Positions 11,166 to 25,035 are shown, numbered from the stretch's first letter. The stretch is 64,000 nucleotides of DNA from Paragonimus skrjabini miyazakii (GCA_014338405.1 JTDE01021170.1:34336-98335); one strand, 5' to 3'. Numbers and translations are program-made. The notes: generated by a model not told the origin, from the letters alone.

Positions 11166-14100
11166 TAACCCCGTAGAAAGAATAACCTAATAAAGGTGGC
11201 GTGGGCACAATGATTCACCCGGACAGTAAAGGCCAGTTAGGTGTTGGCATGCAGCCGCAGCACACGGAGCATGATATATCACAGCCAAGTCAAACTTCAG
11301 GATTGTGGCGATCACATATGTGGGTCGGGCTTCATTTCGATTACATATAAACGCACACATGGACATCAAAAGTAAGACACAAGATAAGCGGACAAACAGG
11401 CCATGCTGAGCTAAAAAACTAGCATTAAGATCAGATCGATAGGGGAGAGAAAATGGTACAGCTTAGATCAAAACTCGTTCACAGATATGTAGATGTGCAT
11501 GCGTCTAGGAGGGTCATTTACCAGGAAATCATTACGGTGACGCACCGAGGAAACATCCGTCGGAATAATCTAAAATGCATAGCAACCTTCCATAAGTGAA
11601 TTGTCTGGAGCCGATGAGAAGTTGCAAAACCGTTTCACTCCACTACGGGCCCAGAACAAGAATCCGTATAAATCGACCTAACCGACTGTTGATTCCAGTC
11701 AGAATCGATTGAGCGGAAGAATCTACGCGACAAATTTTATGGGTAAGCATGTACAAAACGCACACTGTGCTGAAACCAGTTTAAACTCAATTTGAAAAGG
11801 TGAACACACAAGCTGACAGGCAAATCGTTAAGACAGAAGTCTACACAGAATAACCTAGGCAGCACTTGTATGATAATGTGCTTGAACACACACCAATCTC
11901 GTGACTAGAAATTAATGGGAGAAAACGAGACACTTTTAAAATCATAAAATGCACGATGACATAAAAGATGACACAGCCGCACTGATTCACTGCAAATAAT
12001 GCATCTGAATGTGTACGTTCAGAGAAATGATCCTTCATTTCGCGCATGAGGTGGAAGAGTAAAATTTATGGAGAACTTAGGATGGTTCTTTTCATTTGAG
12101 TATCTATCTAGACTGGGTGATAGTTCGATAAAGTTGAAGCATACAGCGAGCACGCTACAAAAGAGACACCAATTTCAACGAGCTAATTAGAATTAAATGA
12201 AAATGGGGAAAGGAGCAGTAAGAAGCGGTAGTTAGTAAACAGCTCTGATAAAATGGATAAAATGATAAAATACAAGACCCAAAGACATAGGGTGAGCAGA
12301 GTCAAAGTCATCAAAAACTTCCGTTATATGATGTGTAGAAAGCAAGAGCAAGTACCGTATCAGGCCGACTGTCATCCAAAAGTTGTCTCGTGCAAGTTGT
12401 CTCAAGGATGGCAACTCGGCTTTTAACTCAGACTCAAACATTTTCATACAATTAAATTGTCAACAAGGTAGTAGAGCCACTTAGCTATGGCAGCAGTGCG
12501 GTTACTGGGGATAAAGTTTAACAGGCCAAAAAACTCTGATACCTAACCTTCAGGAACGACAGATCACTTCCTCCAAGAAAGTCTGATTGGCCCAGCCACC
12601 ACGCTACAGGTATTCGGAGGAGGCGTTACAAGTGACACAATGTACAATGGGATGCGAATTGATGACACTTGATAGGACAACCTGGTGTTCGGCGACGGCC
12701 GCTACAAAAAGAATCCATCTGTGTTACATTTCGTCTGACCCAGAAGACATTGGAGAATCCAACTAACACTTTGCCCTCCCCAGATGATCTTACCTGAGGG
12801 AAACTAATACGCACATGATTAGTCCTGTCCATCCCCTTGGAGACTCCACGGTAATTTGAGACACCGAATAAGCCAATCCCAGACCCGATTGACCGATTCA
12901 GACTAGACTAGGATTTGCTTCGAGTCCCAACCCAGACGGATCATGGCGTTTAGTATCCCGACTTTGGCCCTCGAAAACTGGGATCCAGTATATACAAAAC
13001 AACCCACCTGATCGTGTTCAAGACAACCCGCGCTGTCTCATGTCATTGGAATCCTAATCTCAGCAGTTTCATACAAGAGAATGATACTTTTACCACTGTA
13101 AAACATATCAAACAATAGACCAGTGATGGATAGTGGACATGATTTCACTGTCAACCTATTAATTTACCTGCAGCCTGTAGGTACGTTATGCTTTTACGTT
13201 ATTTTATTCATCCAAGGCAGCCTGTAGTTCCGGTCTGATAAATCGCTAGGGCCCGCATGAACTTAATCGTGTGCAACTCCGGCTTCACCTGCTACAGACT
13301 GATTGGTACATTGTTGCAAGTATGGAAGTGAAACATCTGAACTAGTTACACAACATAGGAAGCATTGCAGGCAGACAGCACATTGTAATTGGCACACGGG
13401 ACGGAGCTAACATAGGTAGATCACCAACAATATTTCACTTATCAAAAATCATGTCGTGAGTTGCAAACATCTGGAAAGCTTAGTCATCAATTGGATGTCA
13501 GCAAGATAAGGGTTAGAAACATTGAAGAGGACATGTAAAATATAAAACCGCAAATGACGTCGTTCGAAGGTCAATTAATCAAAATAACTACACAGGTGAT
13601 ACTCAGGGTAGATGAGAAAACATACGGATGCTCTTACGAAAGAACTTGTTACTCAATCGGAAACACTGTTACAAAGCTGCTTTCATAGTTATGAAAAACG
13701 GTATGGATCTTTCAGAAACAATACACAAGATACAACATCAGTTGTACGACACTTACAGAAAAAGGTTTACCGTGCGAAGTAATGACAAAAACATTATCAA
13801 AGTAGTGAAATGTCTTTCTCATTGATGCCTTGTGTACGGCTGATGTACGGTTTTGGTTGTCCTCTAATGGAGATCACTACCTTTTGGTGTGACCTGTATT
13901 GAAAGTATGGTTTTTGGTGACCATTCATCTAAGTGCTATAGGAATACGATCAAAAATAGTGGCAACCTCTCACAGTGACCAGTTCACACGAGAGTGACGG
14001 ATTTTCGCGTTTTCTAGAAGTGAAACAGGGTAATATATATACACATACATAGATCTACACATCAACAAGAAACATCGAACACCTAGATGCGATCAACGTC

Positions 14101-15230
14101 CAAGTGTTTTCGAGTAAGGGTTTTTTTTCCTCCAAATTCAAGTCCGATAGTGTTGAAAGAAACAAGCAAATTCGTACTTTCCTTTTCAGTGGAAAGACAA
14201 CTGAAACGGTTCTGAAGGTTTGGGAACGGGCGTCAGGAAATCTTGAAAAGAAATAGTCTATATTATTCTAACAAGTAACAATGCAGGTGTATGCCATAGA
14301 TAAACACAAATGACCAGACCGTTCGAAATACCTGAAACACAGACATCAGAGGCCCGAAAACACTATGCAAGCCTACGAAAAAATCACAAAGAGAAAACCA
14401 ATAGAAAAGATTATGTGTGAGTCATTTGAACACGGATGTCGCAAACCACGTTTCGATGACGAATTTGCATGCCTACGCACACGTACGTAATCAACTGAGA
14501 ATACGGCTGCAGAAAGTAGCTGAAAATTCATAGATTTGTGGTGAAACGTATTTCAACAAAAGACAGGTTTCTAAATTTCAATGCAATCAGTATGTGATTG
14601 ATGCCGCGACGATACCAAATTGACAAGGTGCTCGAGTTGAGGTTTTCGGTACACAAACACAAAGGTGCCAACTGTGCAACCGCTAAGAAACGTACAGACG
14701 ATTCGGTGGAAACGTTATTTGACTAACACTTACATGGTTGTGAGCTCAAGCGCAGTTACGGTTGACTAAACTTGGACAACATGGTAAAGCTCAACCCACG
14801 AGTGGTCATATAAATCATATAGTAGGATATCACAATAAAGTGCAGAAGGTAAATAGTTAACCCAGTAGACAACCGAGTTAGTTAGCTAACCGTGCAGACG
14901 CTGCCAAAAAACATTATTATAAACCACAAGGTAAAGGTGTAAGTAAAAGTATGGTACAGCAGTTTGTTTCGAATTACCTTGATTGTTGGCTCCACTTGTA
15001 AGTGGATTTGCTTGAATTACTTCAGAACAACTTCACTAACCCATCGGATGGACACACAAAACTACTTCCTCTTGCTACCTTCATGTAGTGGCCGGGCATA
15101 TGAATTACATCGATACAGATTTGGCTAGGCGCAACCATGGCAGATAGGCCAAAGAGCAGCGGTCGGACAAAAAGTAGATGTATTTATGGGATATGTCGCA
15201 CTACTGACCGAGTAGGAGTGCTTGGGTAGT
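11166..15230. other. Gene-free stretch
   Basis: No recognised gene or element. 12560-12980 is somewhat richer in G+C than its surroundings and carries a 68-codon minus frame (12626-12832) without motif; it may be an old repeat. Confidence 0.4.
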
Positions 15231-15231
15231 G

Positions 15232-16680
15232 AGACACGATCCTATGGGCATACAGCAGAAATGTTTTCACAGTTGCAGCACTTCTGCTTTTTTGAAGTAG
15301 ACAGAAAGAGATTACAAAAGGCACCCTCAAACAATAAGTATTCCGATCGCCCAACGACTGACAGTGACCGCCGAAGTATTATCCAATACGGCCGATAGCC
15401 TGTGGGTACCATTCAAAAGTCTGGTGTACCTTCGAATACATCCACCACGCGAATCAGACATGTCTTAATCACTGTGCCCGTGGGCTGGACAAGCCCCTGA
15501 CTTCTAAGCGAGTCACAGATTCGCAGTGGGGTTCCTGAAGTCAACCCCGTTTCATTGCATGAACGACTGGGAGACACTATAACTTACCTCTGACATTATT
15601 CACCGATAACAGCTCTCCTTCGATTCCTCCTCCACTCCAGTCTCTTGTCTTCGGTGTGCCCTGAGATGATAATTATTTACGAAAGGCAAGACAACTGACA
15701 AAAAAATTCTCACGTTCAGTTTCTGCACATTCCGATGAGCTGACTGGAAGTTTGTGCAAATATTGTGAACACCACTTGGTCCCATAGTGGAAAGAGATGC
15801 AACGAGCCTTTACACTCTGGAATAACAGAAAGCTATTTTCTCTGATCCGTGGCTGTATTGGTCGTCGTGTCCGTACAAGTGAGACAATATGTGATAAAGA
15901 AGAATCAGTAGTCAATCGTACCAATTTGACAAATGGTCTAAACATATTGAAGAAAAGTCCAGCTGATCCCAATCGGAACATATGGACAACAGAACCCGAA
16001 TTCTCAGTTATTGTGCTCCAAACGGCCCTCCGTCGGAAGGAGAAGTGGTTTTGGACCTCAAGTTATTGAAGCGTAATGAAGCCCCTGTTCAAGATCTCAC
16101 TCCTCTATTCAAGGATGATGGGAAGAAGCTGATATCAGAACTGACGAAACTCTACGGGACGATTTGTGAAACTGAAGAAGTGCCTCGTTGTTTATGTTGA
16201 TCATCAGCAATTCCCGTTTCAAAAAGGGGGCCCGAATTCTATGTGACAACCACAGGGGCATCAGTCTAGTGTCTGTTGCATCCAAGTTAATCACGGGCCT
16301 TATCTTACGTCGACTCACTAAGTTGTGAGAAAGACAGATACGCGTAGAACAGGCAGGATTCCGATCCGGTCGAGGGTACGTTGATCACATTGTTACCTCG
16401 CGGCAAATCTTGGAGCGCCAGCACTCTTATAGGCAGCCGACGGTCGTGGTCTTTTTACACCTAAAAACTGCTTTCGATTCAGTTGTTCGTAACGTTCTCT
16501 GGAACTGTCTTCTTCGCACGGGGGTACCATAGAGATGCGTGAATCTATTAAGATCACTGTATGCTCATTCTGCAAGCAGGGTGGGAGTTTATGGACAATT
16601 GCCTCGGGCGTTCATCACTTCTAGTGGTGTTTGTCAGGGGTGTCCGATTTCTCCCTTCCTGTGCGCTTCACCGAATTATA
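15232..16680 (+). mobile_element. RTE-2 non-LTR retrotransposon, internally deleted
   Basis: The first 230 bases match the start of the RTE-2 copy at 50446, fixing a shared 5' end at a CACGATCCTATG-type sequence. Around 15700 the sequence jumps from the start of the endonuclease region to the linker just before the reverse transcriptase (matching 52130 onward), so about 1.1 kb holding the endonuclease is gone. It continues through RT fingers and palm to GVCQGCPISPFL (about 16627-16662) and then stops, so the YADD box and everything 3' are missing. An RTE element encodes an endonuclease and RT that insert it by target-primed reverse transcription; this copy cannot. Confidence 0.8.
16330..16680 (+). 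pseudogene. RTE-2 reverse transcriptase fragment
   Basis: Translation gives the RT blocks in order: EQAGFRSGRGYVDHI (finger motif), VVVFLHLKTAFDSV (motif A) and SRVGVYGQLP...GVCQGCPISPF (motif B). In motif A the catalytic aspartate is replaced by histidine (codon at 16458-16460), and a stop interrupts the frame near 16530. The fragment ends before motif C. It is therefore inactive for two independent reasons. Confidence 0.75.
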
Positions 16681-19600
16681 GGACTTCAAAAATAAATTTT
16701 ACCGGTAGTGAATTTAACCTATTTCTGAGATGTTTACAATCATAACCCACGTCCAAGAGACCGCCAGCTTGAAAAGTAACATCCAGAAGACTAGGAGCAC
16801 GGCTAATCATGCTGGTGAGAAACACGTTTGCCCCAGACAAGGGGAATCTTACCGAGGCACAACTGATATAGTGATTTCATTGGGGGTCTATATACACTAG
16901 TAAAGGTGAACACAAAACGCAAATTTAAAACACGATCAAAGCGCATTCATCAACCGAAACAGCATTTGATTCCGAAGACTGATATCTAACAAACGTCTGG
17001 TCCACTGCATAACAAAACCGAACAGTTTAATAACTAGTAGCTTCGACTATGTCAGTCATCAGTAGTTACACCCTGGTTTACCTGGGTGAATCCAGTGTTC
17101 TCAGTTCAAACATCCAACCATCTACGATAGGGTCTAGGAAAAACGGGATAAACATCCAACAGCACACACAGTGTACTAATGAAAATCAAAAAGGAAGCTG
17201 ATTAAGCACAGATGGACAAACTACAGCTTGCAAATATCAAGTAATATGGCCATCCTGACGACATGGTGTCGTGTGATACACAAGCACGGTAGGGTGAACG
17301 GTCATCAGAACCACGTAGATCGATTCGATACAACGGAAGAGTACATAGCCAAATGTCAACATGTCACTAATGTCATCAGCCATAAATCATCAGTTGACAC
17401 CGGAGCTTAGCTACCACCCAATTCTGAGAATACGAACAAGCAACGCATACCCTTTTCAGCTTTTGCTATTCTTACGAGAGAATTATGATCAATGAGTGAT
17501 GGTATTGGTGAGCAATATTTAAGGAGTATGGCACTAATTCATATTTCACAATTCATAGCTAACACATCTGGAATCCCCCCACCATCCTATCCTTTATTGT
17601 CTTATTTTTTTCAGATGGCGTTCGCTTAGTCTTCGAATGAAGATTGTGTAGTACGTACACTATAATAAAGAATAAAACAAACTCATCATGTGAAACTATA
17701 TGTAGTAGAAAATGTTAGAGTTTCAGTCTACATACTAAGTGATGCTTGCAGCTATGAGACAGTGCAGGACAGACATGGATAAGATATCACTAAAGCGTCA
17801 AACCCAGAAGACCAGAACAATTAAAATAGCGGGGTTCGAACTAACAAATTTACTTTGAGCAACCAATGTCATCAATAGCATCGAATACACCAGATGGAGA
17901 GTATTTCAACGCCCAACAGTGTTTAACCTTAAAAATTTGCGAAGCTAATACGTTTCGTTAGGTTGTACAAATAGAGCTATGTACAGTAGCCGACTTAGGA
18001 AAATAAAACCAAAAGAAAAGGTGTCAGAGCGGACGTAATCCATTTCGCTGAGATATTGTTAACAAGTTAAAACAAATCGGTACAACACCGGATAGATTAA
18101 CATTGATGTAAATGAGATCACACTAGATTTGGCGAGAATATTCAGACAGTTAACAATAAACACACGCATGAATTACCCGACGTCTAGTCTTATTCAGGCT
18201 ATAGAAAGTAGGTGGAAGGAACAATCGAACAATGTCACTCTCTCTAGACATGTTTGGCCAATACAAATCATTCCATAAAGATTTCCATTAGCAACATTGA
18301 AAAAAGCGAACCATAAATCAATTCGTAGATAGCTTGGTGGATTTGTTGTCAAAATTGGAAGTATTCCCTAACGAAATTCACAAAACCTATGTTCAATGTT
18401 TTACAACTGAAGTCGTATTGTAACCACTGTTCCTACTGGTTTCTGATGTGCGTGTCCAAAATCAATAAGTAACACAATAAGTAACCGATTCCAAGGTTTC
18501 TACAATATAGTTTGAGTGGAATTCGTCGTATGAGTATCGCCAAATGCAATGTCTGGCCTCGAATTTGTGCCCTCAAAATTTCATCTGATTCTAATCGCCT
18601 TTTCAGCGTCAGATTTTCGGGTTCGTATCTGCGTTTTTAGTAAGATTCACCAACTTCGGTTCACAAAACACCAGGTGATGAGGATGCCGACTATAACCAT
18701 ATGGTCGTGGGTTCGATCCAAGTTAGCGCGATTGTTCCTGCTGTCTGTGTTTAGGCAGCAAAACAGCAGGCATCTTACGTGTGATATAATGCATCACACG
18801 GCTGCATATTAACTTGTAATGTAAAGCTTGGAAGCATTCGCATATAGGAAGATCATTAATCTGTACACGAGTCCACAGTCGTTCTGGTATTCCACAGGAG
18901 TAACAGTTTCCATTTAATCCCAAGTTTAAAGTCTGTCGTTGATCCAGTTTATTTATATACAAATTATTCTGATTTGCTAGGTGCACAAACTTGAATCAGA
19001 TATATACAGTGTGAGACAAACAGCTGTTCAACGCTTGAGTGAAAATCGATTTACAGCAAAAAAAATCCGAACTACCCCGTTTTATGACAATAAGGACTCT
19101 CCAAAACGAAAGTGGATTACAGCGTTCCAAAAGAGAGCTTGATCTCCGTTTTTTGATCGCCTGTACATGTCACGTACAAATGAATGTAGACATGATTGCA
19201 GACCTTAAATCAAAGTGTTTCTATAACAACCGTCACTTTGATGCATAAATAAGCCTGTGTCTGTACACCTGCTCAACTCAAGCATTTCGAAGGTTCTTAC
19301 TTGAAATCAGATTCGGGCTGCATGCAAGCCAAGTCGTCGGATCATGGATCTGTTGTGTAAACCATATTTTTGTCACTTAATAAATGTGTATTGAACAAAT
19401 ATCCCGGTATAACCTATCACCTCTGAAATTTCTTGAATTCAAAACCACTCAGAAATGACGTGACAACTCGAACTTTTTGAACAAATGAAGTTCAGCAGTC
19501 CTCTGACGTCATCTACATTTAATAGGCCATTTAAGACTTCTCGGTGCAATGTTCACCGACTCAGAGCTCAATGGACGCTCCTTTAAACCGTTTCTTTTCT

Positions 19601-22600
19601 CTGTACTATAAGCGGCAATAAGAAACTCGTACACATTTACTTTAGATCGTTGAATCCTCTATGTGAAAATTCGAAAGCTGAATTACATATTACTGAAAGC
19701 CAGAATAACCCCCATTCTCAAATTCCATGGGGCTGGATTCATTTTGAATATGTGCCACCATATAAAATGCGCTGAAAGCAAGTCGAAAATAATTACGATT
19801 CATAAGTGAACACTGACCAGAAAATACATGACACGTGGTTGGATGACAATCAAGAAATGTGGATACACCGGTAAACAGAGGCTTCATCTTTCTTGGGAAA
19901 ATGATAATCAACCTTTTGATTCAGGTGTCCGGATAATTATGACCGGCAATGTTTGCCTTACTACTGACTTCAAACTACGGAAAAATAAAATTGTTTAAGT
20001 ACTCATTTTGTAATCACACATGAGTAGTGAAGGCGATCTATTCGTGAAGAGCTAAGAGGTACCTGTAAGAAATTCGGCGTCCGTATAATTAAGGAATCAA
20101 AGTGAAGTATAAAGTAAGTGATCGCACGACTGAATACATGATGCAAACAGTCAAGCCGAAAATAGAGATAAAACCGGAACACACGGAACGTTTCGGTAAT
20201 ACGGATAACAGAACAACAAACACTGTGCACACAAAAAATGATTACAGGGGTTTCTCCCGAAACGACATCGTCTGTTTACATCGGATTTACCAGAATGTGA
20301 ATAAATTAGCACTTGTCTATTTGTACTTTACTGAACTCAATTCTACACAAGGTTTTGACGTAAACCCAATTTTCTTTGCAAAAGATTTCAGTAGGAAGGA
20401 CTTTTTGATCTAGGATATCTCACAAACGCATTTCACTGCATTCCAACAAATACGCACAACTGTCTGCAAACTTGCAAAAAGAACCTGGACAAAAAATAGG
20501 TAGGATCGATTCAAGCACTCAGGTAGCGCAAATCAAACTGACGGTCAAGGTTAGTTTGCACCGGGAGACGCGAAAATGGGCACACGCCTTTGTAGAGTCT
20601 GTTACCTTTTTGCTCTTTTGTTACATATTAATATTCATGCCTGTTATATTCAGTGAACATATAAACCACTCGTCTATTGTTTGAATAAATACACACTTCG
20701 TCCTCGCGCGCCTCGGTTTCTGCTTGCATGTGGTCGTTGTTACAGGGTGTTAACTGTGGCAACAACCGATTTTAGTAGGCTGGAGGAACTGAATTCGCTG
20801 GAATTTATTTGTTATTTGTTCTTCCAACATAAAGCGGACTAAGTGTGGTGGAATTTGTCGTAGACAGTTGCTGTAGATTGTTTGGTAACATTGTCGATTC
20901 ATTTCTTGGTTCCACTACACCTTGATCTCAAATCAGTATATCTTGATGTATGCGCACTCACCTATCAGCATCGATCACCTAATTAAAACTTGATGAATAC
21001 TGATCGTTTGAGTTTTGTGAGAACGCGCTGTAAGTCACCACTTCACTCTATCACAAATACTGCACACAATTCGGTGAGAAGTGAACAACATATTCCGTAT
21101 GAATTCACCTTGAAAAGAACTCAACCTATTGTATAGGGCTGCAAAAGTCTGTCAGGAAGTTATCTTCTTGAAATGTTCGGTCGTTCCGGATGGGTGATAC
21201 TGACGGTAGGTTCTTGTGCCTAGGGCTACAGACGGTGAAATCCAGAAAGAGCAGCTCTGACAGATAGCAGTTAATGAGCAGAACAAATCACAACTTAACA
21301 ATGGGATAATGTCCGTTGAACCGATCACTCTTGAATGTAACTACACGCACAATCTTACACCTAACTTCCAACGATGTAATTAATCACTCCGCATTTCACA
21401 CTCTAAGCAACCAACATTGACTTTCAGTAGTAAGCCAGCTTAGTTCGATGTGTTTCAATGAAGTCAGATGGAATGCTGGCTGAAAAAATTAAAGGCTACA
21501 TAACCAGTGCGTATCCGCAAACAAGCACCAGAAAAAAAACAAATTGTTTCGTAGTTAAAAACTCATTTGTAACTTGGCTGTGCTTCCATTAGAAACTCAA
21601 TGGAATCCGCGGATCCGAGCAGGTGCGCAGAAACTGTGCAGAAACCCAGTCTGCCTCAAGATTCCAGATGGCCTTGTGATTTCATGGAGTTAGGGTGCAA
21701 AGATAGTATATGTTTGGTGATCAACAATTCGATAGGAACACACGATCCGTATTGTGACTGTAGACGCTCATCAGGCATGTTCGATCCATTGTGAGCGAGT
21801 GGATATGTAGGCAGTACACATGCAAAAGTGTGGTGAGTTGTTGGTAAGAACCGTGCGGTGCCAAGTCGTAACGAGTGAACTCTGTAAGCATTCTGAATCA
21901 AAACGACACACACTGGTGCGCATCAGTAGCCAAAGGAACCTGTTGCCAACGGACAGGACTATCCGAAACTACATGTTAACGACGGCCGCCTCCGCAAATC
22001 TGAACAGCCTTCGGTACTAATTATAACTGACCCCGAGCATTATTATTGCTTTTACTTTTAAAGTTCTAATTATTAATTTTCACAGTCACATTATTGATTT
22101 ACACTAGGATACTGAAGCTAACCGAATAAATATAAAAAATCAGACTAACGCTAATGCGCTAAGCGTTCACAAGTCATAATCTCGCATGCTCTTTACTGAT
22201 TCAAAGTGAACAAGATTACTTGTGTTTGGGCGATCAAGTGACAGCCTGGTTGGCTGCGTCGTACTCTTCCAAGATGGTTAAAAAAAAGTAAACATTACTA
22301 ACTTATAGATGAATATAATGAAAATCAACAAGCAGATAACATGAATGTCCTGAAGTGAACACTTGGAAATATGAAACAGTGATTCACAACATGGCCAACA
22401 CGCAAGTGATCAGATAGTCAATCACCAAGCGAGAAAACTTGCTACCAATTGCACCTATTAGGTAGGAGAAGCCTTAGTTACTAGGCTTCGTGTAAAAGAA
22501 AATGACTGTCTTCCGGTCTAGGTGTTTGCCAACATAGGCTAAACCATCAGTGAATTGAAACAACATTGATAGAAACGTTCTACCTCTTCCGAAAAATACA

Positions 22601-23164
22601 CTAATCCACGCATATCAAACTAGAAGGACATTCCTTATAACGGCTAATGCGTCTTTACGTATGTCGTGTGACTATCCGTGGAAAAGACGTTTGTCAGACA
22701 AACTTCAGTGAGAAGGACAAACCAAACAACCTGATAAGCATTCCCATCTAAACATTTACGAGTCCACGATGCATGTTTTTATGTTCCCGGGTTGGTGAAC
22801 AGATCAGCTATCGTATATTCAATCACGCGACTCGAATTGAGAAAACAAACAAATTTTGACGGAATGTTTATCGACTGGAAAATCATGTTGGGAGATGAAC
22901 GTTCACAGTGATGTGATAAAATGATTAGTCCACAGTAATGAAGCACCAGTGGTGAGCTACAATGTAAATGGAAAACAACGTAAATGTGCGGTAAATGAAT
23001 GCAATTGTTTGCTTGGTGGCTGTCCACCTAACACCTCCCCCTGTAGTTTATTGTTTGTAAGATCGTTGTCGAGGATTCACCTACATGTGCACAACTTGTC
23101 TTCGAGAACGATCCGTTTATCTTCTGAGTGCACAGATGCTTGGAGGATTTTCCTACAGATTTGC
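16681..23164. other. Gene-free stretch
   Basis: No recognised gene. Frames of 60-103 codons are scattered on both strands without motif. 18662-18722 contains a B-box-like GGTTCGATCC, possibly the remnant of a tRNA-derived repeat. A splice-acceptor-like run of T ending in CAG lies near 17600-17616, but no exon follows. Confidence 0.4.
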
Positions 23165-23261
23165 AGCGGTAGGTATCCAGGAGAATAACCAATGGAATGA
23201 CTCAGCTGGACGGAACGGTCACCGGTTGAAAAGAAGGACGCAGCTGATTTGCATGACGGAC

Positions 23262-23932
23262 TCATACGAAAGAGTGTACTTCCACATCGTATGTAACGCG
23301 ACCATTCTGTTGTAATATGCGGCCTGTGGTCCACTTCCCAACAATATCACGATAGTCCTTTGCGAGTACGAGCTGACCTAATGAAAATGCTCCATTGGTC
23401 GCACCATGACGACGGTTGAATTGCTGCTCCATGCGCTTGTTTCGCAGTCGTGGAGCTGGGCGCATAAGGTCAACAGGTAGGCGGACTTTCCGGTGCATCA
23501 GTGTCTCTGCCTGAGACTTCCTGTTTGGTGTGCTGGGGTGCGAGGTTGCCCTGTATGTCATCAGAAACGTCTCGACTGTTTCCGGCATGGTCTCCTCTCC
23601 CCTAAATTTCAGCTCTCGTTTAAACGTGTCAACAAAGCGTTCCACCTGACCGTTTGACTATGTGTGGTACGGCGGCTAAATTCCATTTTGTTGACAGAAT
23701 TCTGCGAATTTAGCTGAAGTAAATGCACTGCCGTTGTCTGAAACCACGATTACAGGTACATCGAAACGACTGAACACCTTCCGCAAGTTGATAATGGTGG
23801 CTTAGGAACTGATATGGTTCAGTTGAATGACTTCCGGCCATTTGCATTACGCAAAATATGAAGACCTTGACTGCTCCATTGAGCAAGGTGGGTGGGTGTC
23901 ACCTGCCTGGATGGGGTCCTTGTGATCACTCA
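23262..23932 (-). pseudogene. Ty3/gypsy integrase catalytic core relic
   Basis: After the insertion the frame resumes with KWPEVIQL, then VVSDNGSAFTSAKFAEFC (second catalytic Asp), then SNGQVERFVDTFKREL (catalytic Glu), and the C-terminal region with GQLVLAKDYRD and GRILQQNGRVTYDV. Stops fall within the core near 23800, 23680 and 23660. In active elements the D,D,E triad inserts the cDNA into the host chromosome. The first Asp lies on the other side of the insertion and is mutated. Confidence 0.82.
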
Positions 23933-24167
23933 AACCGCTGGTTAGAGACGCTATCCGAGATGGCTATGTGTCGCAGTCAATGGCGGGCCTGTATCCATAC
24001 CATTTCTAGTTCTTCCACTTAGTCTTGTTTTAATAATTTTCATCNNNNNNNNNNNNNNNNNNNNNNNNNNNNNNNNNNNNNNNNNNNNNNNNNNNNNNNN
24101 NNNNNNNNNNNNNNNNNNNNNNNNNNNNNNNNNNNNNNNNNNNNTGATGATGATGATGATGATGATG
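23933..24167 (+). mobile_element. SINE-like element with (TGATGA)n tail, copy 1
   Basis: The first 112 bases match the reverse complement of 32936-33048 almost exactly, and the 3' end is a (TGA)n/(TGATGA)n run, the tail type of RTE retrotransposons. Its interior is hidden by the 100-N gap. It is inserted in a Ty3/gypsy integrase, in the opposite orientation to it. No reading frame is seen; movement by RTE enzymes is inferred from the tail. Confidence 0.75.
24045..24144. other. Assembly gap inside a SINE
   Basis: Exactly 100 N. By comparison with the second copy, about 90 bases plus part of the triplet tail are missing (counterpart 32821-32934), so the true size is close to the placeholder. 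Confidence 0.9.
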
Positions 24168-24169
24168 GG

Positions 24170-24423
24170 TCCAGCGAAAACAACATGCAAGCGGGACCAA
24201 GGGGTTATTGGCACAGGTCACGAAGAAAGATGTGGTTCCCTTGGAGCTTTAGCTGAAGCTTGACACTTTGAACACGTACGAACAATACGAACCAGGTCCT
24301 GATCCATTCTTGGCCAATATACGTAACTATACGACAAAGAAAGTCCGACGTGAAACTGCTCGAGTACCTGTGGTAGCAATTTAGAGGGAATAACAACATA
24401 TTCTGATAAAAGAATGTAGCCAT
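24170..24423 (-). pseudogene. Ty3/gypsy integrase zinc-binding domain relic
   Basis: One frame reads LLPQVLEQFHVGLS...YVYWPRMDQDLVRIVRTCSKC, the HHCC-type region of Ty3/gypsy integrases. The CxxC pair (CSKC) is present, while the first histidine is not evident. The sequence then leads toward the first catalytic aspartate (PWSRLHVVFAGP, where D has become V) and is cut by the SINE-like insertion at 24167. Confidence 0.72.
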
Positions 24424-24448
24424 CGACTTCGGAAAGTGAGCAGCGACG

Positions 24449-25035
24449 TTAATAGAACGGTTGAAGTTGGAGGTCAGGAGGCCAGTGTGTACGATGGAAG
24501 CGGATTACTGCTTGAAGTAGAGGATTGTTGGCCGTGGCATCGCAAACCATAGCTGACGTAACCAGAAGTGCGCGGATTGTGGAGGCTAGCAGGTTATTGA
24601 CCTCTGGTTCGACTGTTATTGAAGCGATCATTGCGTGCTCAGATGGAGTGCGCTGAGAGTCAATCAGTCTTAATAAGGCGTCTGCCTGACCAATGCTTAC
24701 TGTGGATTGATATTTGATTGAGAAATCGTAGGCGAGTAGCATGGTCGCCCAACGTTGCAAGCAGTCGGCCGTTTAGACTGGTATACCTTTCTTCGAGCCA
24801 AAAACACCAAGAAAGGGTTTATGATCTGTTAAAAGTGTGAAGTGCCGTCCATAGAGCATTTTATGGAACTTTTTGATCGCGAATACGATCGCCAGAGTCT
24901 CTTTCTCAATCTGACCATAATTGCGCTCAGCGGGAGTCAGGGTCCTGGCAAAATGAGCATTTGCTTTTTCTGTACCGTCTGGGAAAATGTGTGAAATATC
25001 GGTACCGATGCCTCAGTCGGAAGCACCCGTAACTA
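24449..25035 (-). pseudogene. Ty3/gypsy RNase H relic
   Basis: In frame blocks are SHIFPDGTEKANAHFARTL, ERNYGQIEKETLAIVFAIKK, HFTLLTDHKPFLGVFGSKK and LQRWATMLLAYDFSIKY...ADALLRL, the standard RNase H tail of Ty3/gypsy polyproteins, which removes RNA from the RNA/DNA hybrid. The first aspartate block (DASD-like) appears as GASD followed by a stop at the edge of homology near 25035. The tether toward integrase continues to 24449. Confidence 0.82.

Larger units (their letters stand above)
23165..25035 (-). mobile_element. Ty3/gypsy LTR retrotransposon, 5'-truncated
   Basis: Minus-strand translation gives, in order, the end of the RT-linked RNase H, the zinc-binding and DDE core of integrase, and the integrase C-terminus, which is the Ty3/gypsy domain order. 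Everything 5' of RNase H (gag, protease, most of RT) is absent and no LTR was recognised. A short SINE-like element sits inside the integrase at 23933-24167. Stops and small frameshifts occur throughout, so it is a fossil. Confidence 0.82.

Noticed and set aside
18662..18722. tRNA-derived repeat with GGTTCGATCC
   Set aside because: Only the B box is convincing; no A box at the right distance and the T-arm does not pair.
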